This document shows positions 31,567-35,643 of a stretch of 35,643 bases of DNA, piece by piece. Each line of letters starts with the position of its first letter. Within the stretch, counting starts at the first letter, position 1. The notes beneath the pieces were generated by a model that did no database searches, was not told where the DNA came from, and was given only the letters and a program-made list of their open reading frames with translations. This stretch comes from CAYNST01 sp964641175 (GTDB lineage Bacteria > Pseudomonadota > Gammaproteobacteria > Pseudomonadales > Cellvibrionaceae): contig CAZXLJ010000023.1 in NCBI GenBank assembly GCA_964641175.1, positions 1-35,643 on the forward strand. The letters are read 5' to 3'. Made by a program: the position numbers and the translations under genes.

Positions 31567-31651
31567 GCCCAAGTGGTGGAATTGGTAGACACGCTATCTT
31601 GAGGGGGTAGTGGCGTAAGCCGTGCCGGTTCAAGTCCGGCCTTGGGCACCA
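31567..31651 (+). tRNA. tRNA-Leu (anticodon GAG)
   Basis: An 85-nt type II tRNA. The acceptor stem GCCCAAG pairs with CTTGGGC, the D arm contains TTGGTAGA, the anticodon loop TTGAGGG gives GAG at 31601-31603, the variable arm is TGGCGTAAGCCG-like, and the T arm is GCCGG-TTCAAGT-CCGGC. CCA is encoded. It reads CTC and CTT codons. It follows secG as in other gammaproteobacteria, but the genes that usually come next (rimP, nusA, infB) are absent. Confidence 0.97.
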
Positions 31652-31951
31652 TTTTAGATGCAGCGTTGTATAGGTAAAGCAGTTATCTGTTTGCCAAAGC
31701 AGTTATCTGTTTGCCGCAGCTGCCAGTTTCATGGCAGTTCACAATTCTGGATGTCTCTTCAAAACAAGAATGTTTTTGCGACCGCCTGCCACGCCCGTAC
31801 AACCGGCGACAGGCACATTGAACGCCCGGTGTCCTGGTTCAAGACGATGGTAAAGGTCGTCCTGCGTGCCTGAGTGTCAGGATCATCCGGAACATTCATC
31901 TTCTCAGTCCGCGTTGTTGCATTATTCAGCGGAGCAAGGTCCGGCGAAGCT
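31652..31951. other. Intergenic region between tRNA-Leu and alr
   Basis: 300 bp with no credible gene; the frame 31658-31873 lacks a ribosome-binding site and has no family-like sequence. It holds a 20-bp tandem duplication (31676-31715) and a small inverted repeat (CTGCCA-N6-TGGCAG, 31720-31737). I see no strong terminator after the tRNA and no clear alr promoter. Confidence 0.55.
31676..31715. repeat. Two exact tandem copies of a 20-bp sequence
   Basis: AAAGCAGTTATCTGTTTGCC occurs twice in direct succession (31676-31695 and 31696-31715), starting 25 nt after the end of the tRNA. The copies are identical, which suggests a recent duplication. Confidence 0.9.
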
Positions 31952-33055
31952 ATGCATTACCCAATGACAGGGCGTATCAGCATCAATCTGGCTGCTATCA
32001 GGCAAAACTGGACTTGGCTGCTGTCTCAGCTGAATAGCGGTGATTGCGGTGCAGTGGTCAAAGCCAACGCCTACGGACTGGGCATCGAACGCGTCGCCCC
32101 CTCGCTGTATGCCGAAGGTTGCCGGCATTTTTTTGTGGCCAATTTTCGGGAAGCGCTGCAGGTGCGCGAGCTGCTCGAGCCAGACTGCCAGATTTTTGTT
32201 CTACAGGGCTGCCCGGAAGGGCTCGAGCTGGAATTTGTCGAAGCCCAGCTTATTCCCGTTCTTGTCAGTCTGCCCATGTTCGAGCGGTGGCACGGCGCCA
32301 CGAAGATTCTCACAAATAATCCCTGCGCACTCAAAATCAATACCGGCATGAATCGCCTCGGGATTGAAATTGGCGAATTTGAAGCCCTGCTGGAGCAACC
32401 GCACCTGTTGCGGGAGGCGGGAATGCGGTGGCTGATGAGTCATCTGGCCTGTGCCGACACACCTGCACACACGTTGAACAGCATTCAGCTCAAGCGATTT
32501 TCTGAGATGGTCGCGCGCGCCGAAGACGAATTTCCGGACATGAAAGCCTCCCTGGCAAATTCGCCCGGGATTTTTTTGCCGGGCGATACCCATTTTGATC
32601 TGGTGCGGCCGGGAATCGCCCTCTATGGCGGCGCGCCGCTCGCTGACCTCAGCATCCGCATGAACAATGTAGTTTCCCTGCATCTGCCGGTCATTCAGGT
32701 TCGCCATCTCGAGCGCGGCGAAGCGCTGGGTTACGGTGCGAAGTACGTTACGACAGAACCGAAGGTTGTTGCCGTGGTCAGCGGTGGTTACGCCGACGGA
32801 GTATTGCGCGGATGGGCGCCCAATGGGCGTGGCTGGTTCAACGATTACCTGCCGGTCCTCGGACGGGTGTCCATGGATTCCTGCATTTTCGACATTACTC
32901 ATTTACCCGAGGCTCTGCGGCCAAAAGAATCGGACGAAATCGAAGTGCTGGGTGAGCATCTGGGCGTTGACGACATGGCGGCCGCAGCCGGCACAATCAG
33001 CTATGAAATCCTCACCCGGCTTGGGGAGCGCCTGCAAAAGCGTTATCTGGAATGA
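31952..33055 (+). CDS. alr: Alanine racemase
   Basis: A 367-residue PLP enzyme that makes D-alanine for peptidoglycan (Pseudomonas Alr is about 357). The PLP lysine is K37 in AVVKANAYGLG, and the second catalytic base is Y261 in ALGYGAKY. INTGMNRLGI and VLGRVSMDS are also standard. The ATG at 31952 (MHYPMTGRISINLAAI) is chosen by homology; an ATG at 31964 is nearly as good, and the Shine-Dalgarno sequences (GGAG, AAGG) lie rather far upstream. The stop overlaps the birA start as ATGA. Pairing alr with birA is unusual; it more often follows dnaB or lies with dadA. Confidence 0.95.
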   Translation: MHYPMTGRISINLAAIRQNWTWLLSQLNSGDCGAVVKANAYGLGIERVAPSLYAEGCRHFFVANFREALQVRELLEPDCQIFVLQGCPEGLELEFVEAQLIPVLVSLPMFERWHGATKILTNNPCALKINTGMNRLGIEIGEFEALLEQPHLLREAGMRWLMSHLACADTPAHTLNSIQLKRFSEMVARAEDEFPDMKASLANSPGIFLPGDTHFDLVRPGIALYGGAPLADLSIRMNNVVSLHLPVIQVRHLERGEALGYGAKYVTTEPKVVAVVSGGYADGVLRGWAPNGRGWFNDYLPVLGRVSMDSCIFDITHLPEALRPKESDEIEVLGEHLGVDDMAAAAGTISYEILTRLGERLQKRYLE

Positions 33056-34053
33056 CTGACGCGGATTCCGGCAACGTCACGCAGATCATCAATCTGCTTG
33101 CGGACGGTCAGACCCATTCGGGCGAGGAACTGGGTCGGGCTTTGGGTATCAGTCGCGCCGGTATCTGGAAACGACTTCAGGCACTTGAACCGCTCGGCCT
33201 CTTCATAGACTCCGTCAAGGGCTCCGGTTACCGGCTGCCTGGAGGGCTGCAGCTTCTTGAAAAAGAATCCATCCTGGGTTATCTGGAAGACGACGTGCGC
33301 ATCCGGCTGATGCACTCGTTGACGCTCTTCAATGAAATTGACTCAACCAACACCTGGCTCCTGCAAAACTCCTTGGGCAAGGGTCGCGTGTGCCTGACAG
33401 AGCGGCAATCCGATGGCCGCGGCCGACGGGGGCGGCAGTGGTTCAGCCCTTATGGCAAAAATCTCTACCTTTCCCTGTCGTGGTCATGGTCGGAGGGTAT
33501 CTCGGTGATACAAGGGCTCAGTCTCGCCATTGGAGTGGAAATTGCCGAAATGCTCCGGGACCTGGGGTTGGTCGGGGTCGAGCTTAAATGGCCCAATGAT
33601 ATTGTTCACCAGCAACGCAAACTGGGGGGAATCCTTATCGAGCTTGCTGGCGGGGTTTCTGAAGATTGCCGTGTGATCGTGGGTATTGGTCTGAATGTCG
33701 CAATGTCGGATTTGCCCGACGCGCGTCTTGCTGTCATCGAGCAGGCCTGGGTTGATTTAAAACAGCTGGGTCTGAACATCGACCGTAACCACCTCGCGGC
33801 CGCCCTGCTTAACCGGCTACTCCCGGCGTTGGAGCACTATGGCAAGGTTGGATTCAGTTCCTATAAAGAGCGATGGGAGTCGCTTAATGCGCATCGACTT
33901 CAGGATGTGCGCCTGGAGACCGCGCTGCGCCCACCAATGGAAGGTCGCGTTCTTGGTGTCGACGAGCAGGGAGGGCTGCGACTGGCCACCACGGCGGGAG
34001 AAGTGGTCGTTTCTGGTGGTGAGATCAGTCTGAGGCCGCTGTATGCGACTTGA
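33052..34053 (+). CDS. birA: Bifunctional biotin ligase / biotin operon repressor
   Basis: A 333-residue group II BirA. Residues 8-65 form a winged helix-turn-helix (LGRALGISRAGIWKRLQAL), so the protein can bind DNA. The ligase core has GRGRRG at 122-127, which closes over biotinyl-5'-AMP, and KWPND with K179 (E. coli K183). The C-terminal SH3-like domain is present (EGRVLGVDEQGGLRLAT). It attaches biotin to acetyl-CoA carboxylase and, when apo-carboxylase is scarce, dimerises and represses bio genes. The biotin operon about 27 kb to the left has a candidate operator. Start overlaps alr by 4 nt, end overlaps coaX by 11 nt: a coupled operon. Confidence 0.97.
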   Translation: MTDADSGNVTQIINLLADGQTHSGEELGRALGISRAGIWKRLQALEPLGLFIDSVKGSGYRLPGGLQLLEKESILGYLEDDVRIRLMHSLTLFNEIDSTNTWLLQNSLGKGRVCLTERQSDGRGRRGRQWFSPYGKNLYLSLSWSWSEGISVIQGLSLAIGVEIAEMLRDLGLVGVELKWPNDIVHQQRKLGGILIELAGGVSEDCRVIVGIGLNVAMSDLPDARLAVIEQAWVDLKQLGLNIDRNHLAAALLNRLLPALEHYGKVGFSSYKERWESLNAHRLQDVRLETALRPPMEGRVLGVDEQGGLRLATTAGEVVVSGGEISLRPLYAT

Positions 34054-34759
34054 CGTTGATATCGGCAACAGCCGGCTCAAATGGCGCCTGGGGGGCCGCG
34101 GGCCTGCGGTAGCCGTGGCGCCGGAGCGCTGGCTCGAATCCGTCGGCGCCGCTCCGGTAGATTCAATTCACCTGTGCAGTGTGGCGGACCCTCCTGCAGC
34201 CCGGGCATTTGTAGAATCCTGTCAGAAGCAGTGGGGCTTGACTCCGCGGGTTGCTGAGGTGTCTCAAGGATTTTGCGGGGTGCAGCTGAGCTATGATAAC
34301 CCGCTGCATTTTGGAGTAGACCGCTGGCTCGCCTTGTTGGCGGCCAGGCAGCAATTTCCTGGTCGGTCCGTCGCGGTGGTCAGTGCCGGGACGGCGCTGA
34401 CGGTGGATCTTCTGGACGCAAATGATCGGCATGCGGGTGGCTATATCGTGCCGGGTCTGGGGTTGGCCATAGATGCATTGCTCGGCAGAGCTTCGCGACT
34501 CAAAAACCAGAATATCGAGTTGCAGGCGCTTCCCGAGGCGGGTCGTTCCACTCAGGCGTGTCTTTCCGCAGGCTTTTCCCTGATGTACCTGGAATTCATC
34601 CGTCAAGCGCTGCAAACTCCTCTCGAGGGTGGGCCCAAGGTGAGTCTGTTCACCGGAGGGGATGCTCCCCGGCTGTTTCCCTTAACCGGTTTCCTGCCCG
34701 AACGGTATCTGCTGCCGGAACTCGTTCTGGACGGGTTGCTGCAGGTGTTCCCCGACTGA
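34043..34759 (+). CDS. coaX: Type III pantothenate kinase
   Basis: A 238-residue ASKHA-fold kinase that makes 4'-phosphopantothenate, the committed step of CoA synthesis, and unlike CoaA is not inhibited by CoA. The N-terminal phosphate loop is DVDIGNSRLKW. GVDRWLALLAA holds the catalytic D93, and SAGTALTVDLLD and GGYIVPGL are the other family motifs. It overlaps birA by 11 nt. birA-coaX is the usual pair in Pseudomonas and relatives. No coaA-type gene is visible in the window. Confidence 0.96.
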   Translation: MRLDVDIGNSRLKWRLGGRGPAVAVAPERWLESVGAAPVDSIHLCSVADPPAARAFVESCQKQWGLTPRVAEVSQGFCGVQLSYDNPLHFGVDRWLALLAARQQFPGRSVAVVSAGTALTVDLLDANDRHAGGYIVPGLGLAIDALLGRASRLKNQNIELQALPEAGRSTQACLSAGFSLMYLEFIRQALQTPLEGGPKVSLFTGGDAPRLFPLTGFLPERYLLPELVLDGLLQVFPD

Positions 34760-34817
34760 TTGCCATCAGTCCATTTGTTTCTGACGCGCGCCGCCTTTCG
34801 CTCCATCCTTGACTACA

Positions 34818-34830
34818 CTTGTTGAACAAG
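34818..34830. promoter_or_regulatory. Short dyad CTTGTT-G-AACAAG upstream of the SPOR gene
   Basis: A 13-bp perfect inverted repeat with 6-bp arms in the 184-bp gap between coaX and the SPOR-protein gene. A TTGACT at 34809-34814 could be a -35 box, but no -10 sits at proper distance. Function unknown. Confidence 0.3.
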
Positions 34831-34943
34831 ACGGTTACGCCGTCGCTTCTCGATGCTGTTGCCGGTGAGTAGTCAGTGTGCCTGCAATCGATCCTTCACA
34901 TCCGAATCTGTTCAACAGTTGCCGAGTGGCTGGTGCAAGCTTC

Positions 34944-35627
34944 ATGCGATTTATTGCTATTACCCTTTTTGTCGCCAATATTGCCATGGCCTGTTGGTGG
35001 ACTGCCGGAAATCAGGCTGCACGCGTTGCGCCGGATGACGCGCCTGAATGGGTGGCACGGGTTAACGTTCCGCAACTGAAGTTGCTGGAAGAAGTCATTG
35101 AGCCGGGTGACGCCCGTCAGGTTGCATCGCCGTTACTTGAGGCAGCTCCTCGAAGTTGTCGGATGCTCGGTCCCGTAGCGGAGCAGGGCGCAGCGACCCA
35201 TCTCGCGGCGAAACTGGCCGCATTCGGCTTTTCAGCAGATGTGCAGCCAGTAGAGCAGACAATCGGGCAGTCGCACTGGATCTATCTGGAAAATAGTCCG
35301 TTGCCCGACGACGTCAGTGCGCGCCACGCCATTCTGCATGCACGCGGAATTGACAGCTTCATTATTTCGGAAGGACCTCTGTCAGGGCACATTGCGGTTG
35401 GGGTATACGCCAGTGAAGATGCCGCAGCAGCCCGGCTTGAAGAGATGCGTCGGCGGGGACTCGCACCCAGGACGATGATAACTTCGCAGACCCAGACGGA
35501 ATACTGGATTACTGTAGTTCCCGGGCCGTCCCACCTCATCACCGGATCTGGATGGAAAAGTGCTCTTCACCCGGATATCCCACTCCAGGAAAAAGAAATT
35601 TTCTGTCTAGATGTTGCTTCTCGGTAA
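34944..35627 (+). CDS. Membrane-anchored protein with two SPOR-like repeats
   Basis: A 227-residue protein. MRFIAITLFVANIAMACWW is a membrane anchor or uncleaved signal. CRMLGPVAEQGAATHLAAKLAAFGF starts a first SPOR-type repeat (about residues 70-120), and SFIISEGPLSGHIAVGVYAS begins a second (about 145-205); the G-x-Y/F-x2-x-x-A spacing is typical. SPOR domains bind glycan strands stripped of stem peptides at division sites. A SPOR protein after birA-coaX is the normal Pseudomonas layout, where tRNA-Tyr, tRNA-Gly, tRNA-Thr and tuf come next; that part would lie just past the window. The 34944 start is preferred over a frame from 34878 that adds unrelated residues. Confidence 0.82.
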   Translation: MRFIAITLFVANIAMACWWTAGNQAARVAPDDAPEWVARVNVPQLKLLEEVIEPGDARQVASPLLEAAPRSCRMLGPVAEQGAATHLAAKLAAFGFSADVQPVEQTIGQSHWIYLENSPLPDDVSARHAILHARGIDSFIISEGPLSGHIAVGVYASEDAAAARLEEMRRRGLAPRTMITSQTQTEYWITVVPGPSHLITGSGWKSALHPDIPLQEKEIFCLDVASR

Positions 35628-35643
35628 AACATTCACTAGAATC

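Noticed and set aside
31658..31873. 71-codon ORF after tRNA-Leu
   Set aside because: It contains the 20-bp duplication, has no ribosome-binding site and no recognisable sequence.

Overview
The window reads as chromosomal DNA of a Gammaproteobacterium, most probably from the Cellvibrionales (Cellvibrio, Saccharophagus, Teredinibacter and relatives). Three things point there: a fused BioH-BioC protein, an arrangement known from that group; a secreted GH9 cellulase ending in a GlyGly-CTERM-type tail; and the gammaproteobacterial block yhbY / rlmE-ftsH-folP-glmM-tpiA-secG-tRNA-Leu. The assignment is inferred from gene content, not from a marker phylogeny. A run of 100 N at 11992-12091 is a scaffold gap and cuts through the cellulase gene.

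Layout. 1-4055 (+): a Tat-exported DUF1552-type protein with a 16-glycine tract, a strong terminator, a three-part methyltransferase (Cys4 ribbon, N2227/carnosine-methyltransferase-like core, PqqD-like C-terminus) and a GT4 glycosyltransferase. 4099-5887 (-): srkA and comF. 5984-10493 (+): biotin operon bioB-bioF-bioHC-bioD, with a clear sigma-70 promoter and a candidate BirA operator next to the comF start codon; bioA is not in the window. 10497-13718 (-): a small lipoprotein and the gapped GH9 cellulase. 14294-16686 (+): a small flagellar-rod-like protein and a large acyl-CoA dehydrogenase. 16700-17227 (-): a SUKH (SMI1/KNR4) protein, next to an orphan ORF fragment. 17810-20045 (+): a POTRA/beta-barrel outer membrane protein and yajQ. 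20109-21188 (-): an exported coiled-coil protein. 21578-22408 (+): rlmJ. 22533-25109 (-): a GPH-type sugar symporter, a small exported protein and yhbY. 25235-31651 (+): rlmE, ftsH, folP, glmM, tpiA, secG, tRNA-Leu(GAG). 31952-35627 (+): alr-birA-coaX, tightly overlapping, then a protein with two SPOR-like repeats.

How the genes fit together. Two parts of biotin metabolism lie in one window: the synthesis operon, and birA, whose product has an N-terminal helix-turn-helix and so could repress that operon as well as load biotin onto carboxylases. The cell-envelope theme is strong: glmM (UDP-GlcNAc), alr (D-alanine), SPOR repeats (denuded glycan), secG (export), ftsH (membrane proteolysis) and an Omp85-like barrel. 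Sugar use is represented by the cellulase and the symporter, although they are about 9 kb apart.

I see no CRISPR array, insertion sequence, prophage or complete toxin system. The most unusual objects are the methyltransferase with a possible peptide-recognition domain, the synteny break just after tRNA-Leu, and several sharp inverted repeats in front of genes. None of these by itself shows a new system.
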